From the NCBI GenBank assembly GCA_016125265.1, contig WGMC01000013.1:170749-234748 (forward strand): a stretch of DNA of 64,000 nucleotides, read 5' to 3'. This stretch comes from Planctomycetaceae bacterium (lineage in GTDB: Bacteria > Planctomycetota > UBA1135 > GCA-002686595). The position numbers were made by a program, and so were the translations under genes. This document shows positions 19,845-27,771 of the stretch, piece after piece (position 1 is the stretch's first letter; each line of letters begins with the position of its first letter). The notes under the pieces are model-generated. The model saw only the letters and a list, made by a program, of their open reading frames with translations, did no database searches and had not been told where the DNA came from.

Positions 19845-19865
19845 GGGGCGCCGCTCGGCGGCCGC

Positions 19866-19993
19866 GGTGTTACGGCGAGCCGCCCAGGGGCGGGTCCGGT
19901 GCTACGGGGAGCCGCCCAAGGGCGGATCCGGTGTTACGGGGAGCCGCCCAAGGGCGGGTCCGGTGTTACGGGGAGCCGCCCAAGGGCGGGTCC
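19866..19993. repeat. Four tandem copies of a 32-bp unit
   Basis: Units start at 19866, 19898, 19930 and 19962 and read ggtgttacggggagccgccc and onward with one to three differences. Each contains the palindrome CCGCCC-AA-GGGCGG (CCGCCCAGGGGCGG in copy 1). On the minus strand each unit encodes DPPLGGSP followed by a TAA stop; the kinase gene ends in the fourth copy. The array lies between convergent genes and could act as serial terminators. There are no spacers, so it is not CRISPR. Confidence 0.85.
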
Positions 19994-20730
19994 CAGCGCG
20001 GCCACGGGCCCGCTTCGTCGCGGCGGGGTTCGCCGTCGCGCCAGCGCAGCACGCGTCGGGTGACGAACACGTACACGGGCTTGCCGAACGCTCGCCAGGT
20101 GCGCGACAGGAGTCCGCGCGGCGGCAGCGGGCCGAGGCCCACTTCGGCGCGGCTGCGGCCCCGGCGCAGGTACCGCTGGCGGTGTTTCTCCACGTGGCGC
20201 AGGTCCTCGCGCACACGCGACGCAAAACTGCGGCTGCGGCGGCGGTGCACGCTGGCCAGTTGGAAATCGATGAGCGCCGGACGCCCGCCCGGCTCCACCA
20301 ACACGTTCTGTTCCTTGTGCAGGTCGTTGTGGCACACACCGCGGGTGTGCATGGCCATCGCGAGCTGCTCGAGGTGCCAGAAGAAGTCCTCCGGCAACGC
20401 ATCTGCTTCGCTCAAGGGGAGGCCGGCGGAGAAGCTGCGTACCAACGCGCCGGGCAGGGCAGCGCCCGGCGGCGGCTCCTCCACGAGTTGGGGCACTCCG
20501 TCCAGCCCCGCGAGGGCGATCAGCGCCCGTCGCTCGCGCCGCAAGAGCAGGCGGGCAATGGCCCCCACCGGCGAGAGCGCACGTCCCGCCGGCACACGCC
20601 GCACCAGGTCCCAACCCGGCCCGACGACGCGCTCGACCCGCCCGAAGAGGTCCGACTTGAGCACGGTGACGGCGACCGCGCGCCGCGGCGCAGCCTCCTC
20701 CCCCACTGCCTTCGCTTCCCTCGCGCCCAT
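19966..20730 (-). CDS. Kdo/RIO-type small-molecule kinase-like protein
   Basis: 254 residues with a compact protein-kinase-like fold. VCHNDLHKEQNVLV is the catalytic loop (H-x-D-L-H-x-x-N form typical of lipopolysaccharide kinases WaaP/KdkA/InaA), and ALIDFQLAS replaces the DFG metal-binding motif. A lysine (VTVLKSDLFGR) is a candidate for ATP contact. The C-terminus is very basic, including a run HRRRSRSF. Its last nine residues, DPPLGGSP included, are encoded by the first unit of a tandem repeat, so the natural C-terminus may have been replaced. It is divergent from an ABC-permease-lpxB operon, which supports a lipid A/core sugar kinase role; that is inference. ATG 20730 is only 21 bases from GTG 20752 of that operon. 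Confidence 0.72.
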   Translation of the reverse strand: MGAREAKAVGEEAAPRRAVAVTVLKSDLFGRVERVVGPGWDLVRRVPAGRALSPVGAIARLLLRRERRALIALAGLDGVPQLVEEPPPGAALPGALVRSFSAGLPLSEADALPEDFFWHLEQLAMAMHTRGVCHNDLHKEQNVLVEPGGRPALIDFQLASVHRRRSRSFASRVREDLRHVEKHRQRYLRRGRSRAEVGLGPLPPRGLLSRTWRAFGKPVYVFVTRRVLRWRDGEPRRDEAGPWPRWDPPLGGSP

Positions 20731-20739
20731 GCCGGTGCG

Positions 20740-20745
20740 TATCCT
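20740..20745 (+). promoter_or_regulatory. -10-like hexamer TATCCT, 6 nt before GTG 20752
   Basis: TATCCT, six bases, then GTG. A weaker minus-strand TACGCA (20736-20741) for the kinase overlaps it, so both divergent promoters would share this short gap. Confidence 0.5.
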
Positions 20746-20751
20746 CTGCCC

Positions 20752-21705
20752 GTGGGCGGCGGCGGACAAGGTGCGAGCGACGGCGTGGCCATCGAGGCCC
20801 GCGGCCTGGCACGCAGCTTCGGCGAACGCCAGGCCCTCCTCCCCCTCGATCTCGACGTCCGCTATGGGGAGATCACCGGCCTCGTCGGCCCCAACGGCAG
20901 CGGGAAGACCACGCTGCAGCGCTTGCTCGTGGGGCTTCTGCCGCCGAGCGCGGGCCGGGCCCGGATCGGCGGCGTGGAGCTGGTCGGCGAAGGTGTGGCC
21001 GTGCGGCGTGTCGCCAGCTATGCACCCGGCGAGATCGGCCACTACGGCGAGCTCGACCTCGAGGCCCACCTGCGCTTCCTGGTCGCCGGACGCGAGTCGC
21101 GCTGCCTCGGGCGTGCCCTGGAAATCGTTGGCCGCCTGGGCCTGCCGCGCGGCGTGCGGGTGCGGGGTTTCAGCCACGGCATGAAGCGGCAAATGCTGTT
21201 CGCGGCGGCGATGGCGCCCGACGTTGCGGTGCGCATCCTCGACGAACCCACCGAGGGCCTGGATCCGAGCAAACGCGCCGAGGTGCTGGCGATTCTGGAG
21301 GAGGACCTCGCGTCGGCGAAGGGACCGCGCGCGATCCTGCTCTCGTCGCACCACCTGGGGGAGATCGATCGCATTGCGGCGCGCCTCGTGTTCTTGGAGC
21401 GCGGCCGCCTGCTCGCGGACGAGCGCGCCGCGGATCTGGCGCGCCGCGCGCGCAGGCTGCTGCGCATTCGCTTCGACGAACAGGCGCCGCGCGAACGGTT
21501 GCTCGCGGCCATCGACCGGCTCGGCGCGTCCAGCCTCGGCTGGCAGGGCAGCACCGTGGCCATCGAGCTGGCCTGCGACGACCCGCGCCCGTTCCTGGCT
21601 GGCCTCGTCAGCCAAAAGGACCTGCCCCCGCCGGAGGAGATCGCGTACGGGCGGCTCTCGTTGGCGGAGCTGTACCGCGACCTCTACGGAGTGGAGGGCC
21701 TGTGA
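20752..21705 (+). CDS. ABC transporter ATP-binding protein
   Basis: 317 residues. Walker A GLVGPNGSGKTTL, a variant signature FSHGMKRQ in place of LSGGQ, Walker B VRILDEPTEGLD and the switch His in LLSSHHLGEID are present. The C-terminal 80 residues are an accessory domain as in DrrA/CcmA-type exporters. The partner permease starts 40 bases downstream and lpxB follows, so export of an envelope component is plausible. The start GTG 20752 is set by TATCCT; GTG 20785 is an alternative. Confidence 0.88.
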   Translation: MGGGGQGASDGVAIEARGLARSFGERQALLPLDLDVRYGEITGLVGPNGSGKTTLQRLLVGLLPPSAGRARIGGVELVGEGVAVRRVASYAPGEIGHYGELDLEAHLRFLVAGRESRCLGRALEIVGRLGLPRGVRVRGFSHGMKRQMLFAAAMAPDVAVRILDEPTEGLDPSKRAEVLAILEEDLASAKGPRAILLSSHHLGEIDRIAARLVFLERGRLLADERAADLARRARRLLRIRFDEQAPRERLLAAIDRLGASSLGWQGSTVAIELACDDPRPFLAGLVSQKDLPPPEEIAYGRLSLAELYRDLYGVEGL

Positions 21706-21745
21706 AGCAGCTCCCCACGGCCACCATCTGGAGCCACCGCTGACC

Positions 21746-22513
21746 ATGCCGCGCCCCTGGTGGACCGCCTTCTGGGCATCCCTCGGTTACGGGATCCTGC
21801 TGCTCGGCGCGCTCGTCGCGGCGATCGCGTACTACCCGCAGTTCGCCGAGAACATCGGCAAGTTCAAGTCGTTGGCGCCGCTCGCGGTCCTCAAGAACCT
21901 CGTCGGCGAACTCGAGGAGGGCGGCCTCTGGGCCTACGTGGCCGGCCAACAGTTCTTCAAGGGCTGCAACACACTCGGCACGGCCGCGGCGGTGCTCTTC
22001 GCCGCCGGCGCCGTCGCCGGCGAAGCGAACCGCGGCACCATGGAGATCTGGCTCGCGCGCCCGATTTCGCGCACGCGGCTTCTGTGGACGCGGTACGCGG
22101 CGGGCGCGCTCGCCCTCGTGGCACCGGTGTTCTGGACCACCTGGACGATTCCGCTGCAAATGCGGATCTTCGACGTGCCGGGCGAGCTCGGCTACGGCCT
22201 CCTGACCCTTGCGGCGCTGCACCAGAGCGCACTCCTGCTCGCGATCTACAGCGTCACGTTCGCGTGTTCGTGCAACGGCCGACATCCGCTGCGCATCGCG
22301 TTCGTGGTGCTGTTCCTGACGACGCTGCAGTTCGCGCTGTACCTCGTCGAGCAGCTCACGCACTACTCGCTGTTCCGCCTGACCGACGTGCAGCACTTCA
22401 TGGCGATCGCTAAGCACGGTCTGGACCCGGCGCTCGTGCTGCCGCTGGTCGGTGTGAGCGCCGTTTCGCTGGCGATCGGTTGGTGGCTGCTGCGCCGCCG
22501 TTTGCCCCTGTGA
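21746..22513 (+). CDS. ABC-2 type transporter permease
   Basis: 255 residues with about six membrane segments (GYGILLLGALVAAIAYY, LGTAAAVLFAAGAVAGE, AGALALVAPVFW, LLTLAALHQSALLLAI, IAFVVLFLTTLQFALYL, VLPLVGVSAVSLAIGWW). GEANRGTMEIWLARPISRTRLL is the coupling segment typical of ABC-2 permeases next to DrrA-like ATPases. ATG 21746 is the first start in frame after the ATPase gene. A GTG overlapping the ATPase stop (GTGA at 21702) opens 13 codons, VKQLPTATIWSHR, before a TGA; this would be a natural N-terminus if the frames were joined. It ends in GTGA overlap with lpxB. Confidence 0.8.
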   Translation: MPRPWWTAFWASLGYGILLLGALVAAIAYYPQFAENIGKFKSLAPLAVLKNLVGELEEGGLWAYVAGQQFFKGCNTLGTAAAVLFAAGAVAGEANRGTMEIWLARPISRTRLLWTRYAAGALALVAPVFWTTWTIPLQMRIFDVPGELGYGLLTLAALHQSALLLAIYSVTFACSCNGRHPLRIAFVVLFLTTLQFALYLVEQLTHYSLFRLTDVQHFMAIAKHGLDPALVLPLVGVSAVSLAIGWWLLRRRLPL

Positions 22514-23877
22514 GCGCCGCGGACCACACACCGCGGGGGATCGCGCCGTCCCTGGCGGTCGTGCTTGAGCTGCTGGCGGCGGCCGGTGCGCTCGTGCTCG
22601 CGCCCTTCCGCCTCGTCGCGTACTTGCTGCGAAGGCAACGGCTGCTCGCGGAGTTGGACCGCGACCTCGTGACGCAGGCCTCGCCGCCGGAGGCCCCCGC
22701 GCCGCGCGATTTGCCGAAGCGGCCGCTCGTGATCTTCCTGTCGTGCGCGGAGCCCTCGGGCGAGTTGCACACCCTTTCGCTGCTGGCGGCGCTGCGCGCG
22801 GAGCTGGGGGCGGCGGGCGCTCCCCCGCCCCGTGTTCTGGGCCTCGGTGGACCGGCACTCGCCGAAGCCGGTGTGGACATCGTCGGCGATCCCGTCGCGC
22901 GCGCGGCCATGGGGTTCGGCGTGGTCGCGGCGCTGCCGTTTTATCTCCGCCTCCTGACCGCCGCCGCTCGGGCGTTCCGCGAGCGCCCCATCGACCTGGT
23001 GATCGGCGCCGACAGTCCCGCGCTGCACGTGCCGCTCGGTTCGCTGGCGCGGCGCTACGGCCGCCCCATGGTGCACTTCGTGACACCGCAGTACTGGGGC
23101 TGGGCGCCGTGGCGTGTGGGTGGGTACAGGCGCGCCGTGGGCCTGGCGCTGAGCATCCTGCCGTTCGAGCCCGCCTGGTTCGAGCGCCACGGCGTGCGCG
23201 CGCGCCACGTGGGGCATCCCTTGCTCGACGCGCTGCAAGGTGTGCCACCGACGCGACCCGACGGCGCGAGCCAGATCCTGGCGCTCCTGCCCGGCAGCCG
23301 CCGCTCCGTGGTGCGCCGCAACCTGCCGTGGATGGTGCGCACCCTCGCGCAGTTCCGCGAGCGCCATCCCGACGTGCAAGTGGTGCTGCCCCACGCGCGG
23401 CGCGAGCTGGTGCCGGAGCTCGAGGCGATCCTCGACGCGAACGGCGCGCGCTCCTGGATCCACTTGGCGGAGGAGCCGCTCCACCGCGTCTTGCCGCGCG
23501 CGCGCGCGGCCCTCTCGGTGTCGGGGACGGTACTGCTCGACCTGCTCCACCACCGCCTGCCGACGGTGGTGCTCTACCGGCTGTCCGGGCCCCATCTGAC
23601 CGTGGCTTCGCGGCACCTCTTGACGGTGCCGCACTTCGCGGCGCCGAACCTGCTGGCCGGCGAGGAGGTGCTCCCCGAGTTCTGCTTCCACGGCGAGGGC
23701 CCGCGGGAGGACGTGCTCCGCGCCCTCGTGTCCCTCTGGAATCCCGGGCCGGCGCGCGAGCGCTGCCTCGACGGCCTCGATCGGGCGGCGGAGCGCCTGG
23801 GGCCCCCGGGAGCCACGGTGCGGGCCGCCCGCTGGGCCCTTTCCGAGTTGAACCGGGACGCGTTCCGCCCGTTGTAA
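22510..23877 (+). CDS. lpxB: Lipid-A-disaccharide synthase LpxB
   Basis: 455 residues, GT19 fold. It condenses UDP-2,3-diacylglucosamine with lipid X to make the lipid A disaccharide at the inner membrane. Recognisable: AEPSGELHTLSLLAAL, GLGGPALAEAG, DLVIGADSPALHVPLG, HFVTPQYWGWAPWRVGGYRRA, ILPFEPAWFERHGV, VGHPLLDAL, LLPGSRRSVVRRNLP, SGTVLLDLLHHRLPTVVLY and APNLLAGEEVLPEF. An N-terminal extension of about 70 residues includes a hydrophobic helix (LAVVLELLAAAGALVLAPF) not found in E. coli LpxB and probably anchors it. Start GTG 22510 overlaps the permease stop; longer TTG/GTG starts at 22480/22483 are possible. Confidence 0.9.
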   Translation: MSAADHTPRGIAPSLAVVLELLAAAGALVLAPFRLVAYLLRRQRLLAELDRDLVTQASPPEAPAPRDLPKRPLVIFLSCAEPSGELHTLSLLAALRAELGAAGAPPPRVLGLGGPALAEAGVDIVGDPVARAAMGFGVVAALPFYLRLLTAAARAFRERPIDLVIGADSPALHVPLGSLARRYGRPMVHFVTPQYWGWAPWRVGGYRRAVGLALSILPFEPAWFERHGVRARHVGHPLLDALQGVPPTRPDGASQILALLPGSRRSVVRRNLPWMVRTLAQFRERHPDVQVVLPHARRELVPELEAILDANGARSWIHLAEEPLHRVLPRARAALSVSGTVLLDLLHHRLPTVVLYRLSGPHLTVASRHLLTVPHFAAPNLLAGEEVLPEFCFHGEGPREDVLRALVSLWNPGPARERCLDGLDRAAERLGPPGATVRAARWALSELNRDAFRPL

Positions 23878-23937
23878 GCTCACTCTGGACTCCGCGGGCT
23901 GGCATCCGCCGCCCGCGCCGACCACGATGGGATTGCC

Positions 23938-25788
23938 ATGTTTCGCACGATCCAACTCCTCGTCGGGCCCCTCGCCCTCGCCCTCCTCGTCTCCCCGTGC
24001 GGATCGCCCGCCCTCGCGGCCCAGGAGCCCCTGCCGTCCGCTGGCGGCGCCGCTCCCGCGGTCCCCGCGCAACTGACCGCGGACCGGGTCGCGGACGAGA
24101 TCGATCTCTCGATCCGCTGGCTGCGCACCCGCTTCGATCCGAAGACGGGGACCTACGGCGCCCTCGAGCCGACCGCGGCCGTGCTCAGCGCCATCGCCTC
24201 CAGCCCCCGTCGTTACCGCTACCACGACGGCCCGTTCGTCGGCCGCGCGGTGGACGCGCTGGTGGCGGCGCAGGACGAGGACGGCTGGTTCCGCGAGGCC
24301 GGCGCCGACGACGAGACGGCCAAGATCACGACCGAAGTCGTGCACCAGGCATTGCTCTCGTTCCGCGGCGTGCCGTCGGTCGACCGCGCGCTGCTGCGGC
24401 TCGTGGACCTGGGTTTTGGCGACGAGCTGAAGGGCCCGCCGCGCTCGCGCGACGCCAAGGCGGCCGCGGAGCTCGCCCGGGCACTGCTCGCCGAGCGACG
24501 CAGCGACGGTTCGTTCGACGGCGGGGTGCTGGAAACGGCGCGTGCGGTTTCGGCCCTTTCGGGAGCCCACCGCGACATGGCCGAAGCCGCGCCGCGCGCC
24601 GCTGCCCGCGAGGTGCAGCCCCTCCCGCCGTTCAGCGCCGCCGACCAGGCCAAACTGTCCGAGACGCAGTTGCGCGGGGCCCGTTTCCTGGCGAACAACC
24701 CCGCCAAACCCGAGGTTCCCGGCCGTTTCGGCGTGGGCAACGAGGCCGACGCGGGTATCACCGCGATGGTGGTGGGCGCCCTCCTTACGGTGCCCGCTCC
24801 GCGCCCCGAGGAAGTGCAGCGCCACGTCGACGCGGGTCTCGCCTGGCTGCGCAGCCTGCAACAGGAGGACGGCTCCATCCACGACGGACGCCTCGCGAAC
24901 TACGTCACGTCGGCGGCGATGATGGCCCTCGCGAAGAACGGCGCGGAGGAAGACGTGCCGCGGCTCCTGAAGGCGCGCGCGTTCCTGCAGCGTCTGCAGG
25001 CGGACGGCGACGAGGGTTACGACGAGTCGCACCGCTACTGGGGTGGTGTCGGGTACGGCGGCGACGAGCGCCCGGACCTCTCCAACCTGCAAATGGCGCT
25101 CGAGGCACTGGCCGCCACGGGCCTCGAGTCCGAGGACGAAACCTTCCAGCGCGCGCTCGTGTTCCTGCAGCGCACGCAGAATCGCACCGAGTCGAACGAT
25201 CTCGTGCTCACGGAGGACGGCGCAACCGTGCGCTCGGGCAACGACGGCGGCGCGGCCTACGCTCCCGGCGAATCGAAGGCCGGTTTCCTCGAGCTGCCCG
25301 ACGGCACGAAGGTGCCGCGCTCCTACGGCTCCATGACCTATGCGCTGCTGCGCGGCTACCTGTTCGCGGGTCTGCCGAAGACCGACCCCCGGGTGCAGGC
25401 GGCGTGGAAGTGGTTGACCGAGAACTACACCCTCGACGTGAATCCGGGCTTCGACACCGCGCGCGACGCGACGGCCGCGTACCAGGGGCTCTTCTACTAC
25501 TTCGCGTCGATGGCGAAGGCCCTCGACGCGTTCGGGGAAGAGGTGATCGTGGACGGCGGCGGCGTGCCGCACCCGTGGCGCTCCGAACTCGCCGGTCGCA
25601 TGGCGGCCATGCAGCGGCCGGACGGCTCGTGGATCAACCTGAACAGCCCCCGTTGGTGGGAGGGCAACCCGGTGCTCGCGACCGCCTATGCGTTGGTCGT
25701 CCTGGACGCGGCCAGCCCTCGGGCCGTGGCCCCCGCCGCGGGCGACGCCGACAAAAACGCGCCCGCGGGCGACGGCGCGAACGGCTGA
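23938..25788 (+). CDS. Exported alpha/alpha-toroid protein (prenyltransferase/squalene-cyclase fold)
   Basis: 616 residues. Signal peptide LLVGPLALALLVSPCG ... ALAAQ. The mature part carries repeated QW-like helical hairpins: ALVAAQDEDGWFREAG, LLAERRSDGSFDGG, LRSLQQEDGSIHDG, NLQMALEALAATG, and MAAMQRPDGSWINLN. This is the terpenoid cyclase/protein prenyltransferase toroid, here exported. The cyclase DXDD motif and prenyltransferase zinc ligands are not evident, so catalysis is doubtful; many planctomycete members are unannotated exported proteins. A TAAGCT hexamer overlaps the lpxB stop (23875-23880) and could start an RNA with a leader of about 50 bases. Confidence 0.78.
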   Translation: MFRTIQLLVGPLALALLVSPCGSPALAAQEPLPSAGGAAPAVPAQLTADRVADEIDLSIRWLRTRFDPKTGTYGALEPTAAVLSAIASSPRRYRYHDGPFVGRAVDALVAAQDEDGWFREAGADDETAKITTEVVHQALLSFRGVPSVDRALLRLVDLGFGDELKGPPRSRDAKAAAELARALLAERRSDGSFDGGVLETARAVSALSGAHRDMAEAAPRAAAREVQPLPPFSAADQAKLSETQLRGARFLANNPAKPEVPGRFGVGNEADAGITAMVVGALLTVPAPRPEEVQRHVDAGLAWLRSLQQEDGSIHDGRLANYVTSAAMMALAKNGAEEDVPRLLKARAFLQRLQADGDEGYDESHRYWGGVGYGGDERPDLSNLQMALEALAATGLESEDETFQRALVFLQRTQNRTESNDLVLTEDGATVRSGNDGGAAYAPGESKAGFLELPDGTKVPRSYGSMTYALLRGYLFAGLPKTDPRVQAAWKWLTENYTLDVNPGFDTARDATAAYQGLFYYFASMAKALDAFGEEVIVDGGGVPHPWRSELAGRMAAMQRPDGSWINLNSPRWWEGNPVLATAYALVVLDAASPRAVAPAAGDADKNAPAGDGANG

Positions 25789-25813
25789 ACGGCTCGACGG
25801 GCTCGGGTGCGGG

Positions 25814-25819
25814 TAGGCT
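25814..25819 (+). promoter_or_regulatory. -10-like hexamer TAGGCT, 6 nt before GTG 25826
   Basis: TAGGCT, TTGGCC, GTG. It decides between the TTG at 25820 and the GTG at 25826. Confidence 0.5.
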
Positions 25820-25825
25820 TTGGCC

Positions 25826-27640
25826 GTGCCCACGCCCCAGACCCAACTCGAGCCGGCCGGTGCGGGCGCCAAGGTCCGCACCCGCCTCGGCCTGCTGGCC
25901 CTGTTCCTCGTCGCCCTCGGCCTGCGCCTTTGGCCCATCGACCACGGCGACGGGGCCAACTACCTGGCGGACACCCACGTGGTGCGCAGCGCGCTGGGGA
26001 TGGCCAAGGACAAGGATCTGGTGCCGAAGGTCGGAACCTATTCGACCTACCCCAACCTGCTTCCCTACGCACTCCTGCCCATCTACGCCGGGCAGTACGC
26101 GATCGGGCGCGCCACCGGCGCGTGGTCCGGCGCGGGCGAGTACGGCAACACGCTGCTCGAGCGCCCCGCCCTCGCCCACGTCCCCGCGCGGGTGCTGGTG
26201 GCGCTGCTCGGCGCGTTGACGGCGCTGGTCGCGTGGAAGCTCGCGCGGGAGGCCGGCTTCACTGCGGGCGCCTGGTTCGCGGGCGCGTTCGTCGCCCTCG
26301 GACTCCTGCACGTGCACTTCTCGGTGCAAGAGCGCCCCTGGGCCCCCCTCGCGCTCTTCCTGCTCTGGAGCGCACTGCACGCGGGCCGCGCCGCGCGCAC
26401 GGGCAGCGGACGCGAGCTGGTGTTGAGCGGTGCCGTCGCGGGCCTCGCGTTCGCCACCCACCAGGGTGGACTCCTCGCGCTCGCGCTGCCGGGCATCGCA
26501 TGGCTCGTGGCCCCCTGGCGCGGCGCGAAACTCGCGCGTCGCGTGCGGAGCGGCTTCAGCGCCGTCCTCGCGTTTGCGCTGCTCGGTGTGGCCGTCGGGC
26601 ACCCCTACCTGGTGGCCCACGGCCCCACGGCGACGGAACAGGTTGCCGCCGGCGAAGCACTCGCCGAGATGGATGGCACGTCGATCTCGGTCGGCGGCCA
26701 GGCCATGCGGTTTGCGTTCAGCACCGACACGTTGGAGCGTCTCTCGGGCGCGCTGTTCGGTTACGACCCGGCGCTGGTGCTTCTTGGCCTCGGCGGCATC
26801 GCCCTCGCGGCACGTCGGCGCAACCTCTGGCCCGCGCTGCTCTTCGCCGGAGGTTGGGGCGGCTTCTTCCTCCTGCACTACAACGACCATGTGCGGTACC
26901 TGCTGCCGCTCGCGGTGTTCCTCGCGCTGCCCGCGGGCGCGGCCGCGGAGTGGCTCTGGACCAAGAAACCGCTGCGCGCCGTCGTCGTGCTCGCGCTGCT
27001 GTTCGGCCTGGTGCAATCCCTGCGCCTCGGCCACCTGCTGCGCCAGAGCGACACCCGCACGCTGGCGCTCGCCGCACTCGCCGAGGACCCGCCCGCGGTC
27101 GGCCTCGCGGTCGACGTCTTCGGCCCCGAAGTGCCCCTCGACGGGCCCAGCCTGGAGCGCCTGTCGCAGTGGCGCGACCTCTACGCGCGCGAGTGGCACC
27201 GCGCGGCGTACTACGACGCGGGTGTCGAACCGCCGAGCGGAGCGGGTTTCGCGGCCATGCCCGTGGATGCGCTGCTCGAGTTCGAGATCCGCCGCCGCTC
27301 GTCCTGGCCCGCGGCGCGCCACGCGGGTGCCCTTCTCTCCCTCGGCCCCGGACCGAACGAGTGGTTCGCGGCCCTCGGCCTCGACGAGGTGCTGCTCGTC
27401 GATCGCTCTCCCGGGGACGACCTGCCGCCGCCGCTGCTCGATCCCGGCGACCCGACGAGCAACCTTCCGAAGCTGCCACCTCTGCGTGTGCAACCGGAGC
27501 CGGTGTGGGTCATCGACCCCTCGCGCGGGGCAACCGCGGACGAAGCGAGGCTGCCCACGGAGCTCAACTTCGCGCTCACGGACCTCTGGCAGGTCACCCG
27601 CCCCGGCCCGCGGCTCGAGCGCCGGCGCCTCGCGCCCTGA
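25826..27640 (+). CDS. Polytopic membrane protein, PMT/GT39-like glycosyltransferase
   Basis: 604 residues. The first 400 are strongly hydrophobic with about 10 segments; the last 200 form a soluble domain. LLALFLVALGLRLWPIDHGDGANYLADTHVV resembles the first helix and acidic luminal loop of GT39/ArnT/PMT enzymes, which use lipid-linked sugars, though the usual DE pair is HGD here. VHFSVQERPWAPLALFLLWSA and HYNDHVRYLLPL also fit the family layout. The acceptor is unknown. The start is GTG 25826 behind TAGGCT. It could be a non-catalytic relative. Confidence 0.68.
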   Translation: MPTPQTQLEPAGAGAKVRTRLGLLALFLVALGLRLWPIDHGDGANYLADTHVVRSALGMAKDKDLVPKVGTYSTYPNLLPYALLPIYAGQYAIGRATGAWSGAGEYGNTLLERPALAHVPARVLVALLGALTALVAWKLAREAGFTAGAWFAGAFVALGLLHVHFSVQERPWAPLALFLLWSALHAGRAARTGSGRELVLSGAVAGLAFATHQGGLLALALPGIAWLVAPWRGAKLARRVRSGFSAVLAFALLGVAVGHPYLVAHGPTATEQVAAGEALAEMDGTSISVGGQAMRFAFSTDTLERLSGALFGYDPALVLLGLGGIALAARRRNLWPALLFAGGWGGFFLLHYNDHVRYLLPLAVFLALPAGAAAEWLWTKKPLRAVVVLALLFGLVQSLRLGHLLRQSDTRTLALAALAEDPPAVGLAVDVFGPEVPLDGPSLERLSQWRDLYAREWHRAAYYDAGVEPPSGAGFAAMPVDALLEFEIRRRSSWPAARHAGALLSLGPGPNEWFAALGLDEVLLVDRSPGDDLPPPLLDPGDPTSNLPKLPPLRVQPEPVWVIDPSRGATADEARLPTELNFALTDLWQVTRPGPRLERRRLAP

Positions 27641-27771
27641 TCGGATCGCCGCTCGCCGCGCGGGCCACGCGCGGCCTGCGCAAGTGTTACCGGTCTGCGA
27701 CGGTCACGACGCGCCTCCATCGGGCAACCTAAGGGCGCGGCCACCGGGCCGATGGCCAACGCCCGAACGAA

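Noticed and set aside
19866..19993. CRISPR-like array
   Set aside because: The four 32-bp units are contiguous with no spacers, and no cas gene is present in the window.
22363..25959. 1198-residue antisense frame over lpxB and the toroid gene
   Set aside because: A composition artefact of GC-rich third positions; the plus-strand genes have clear family motifs.
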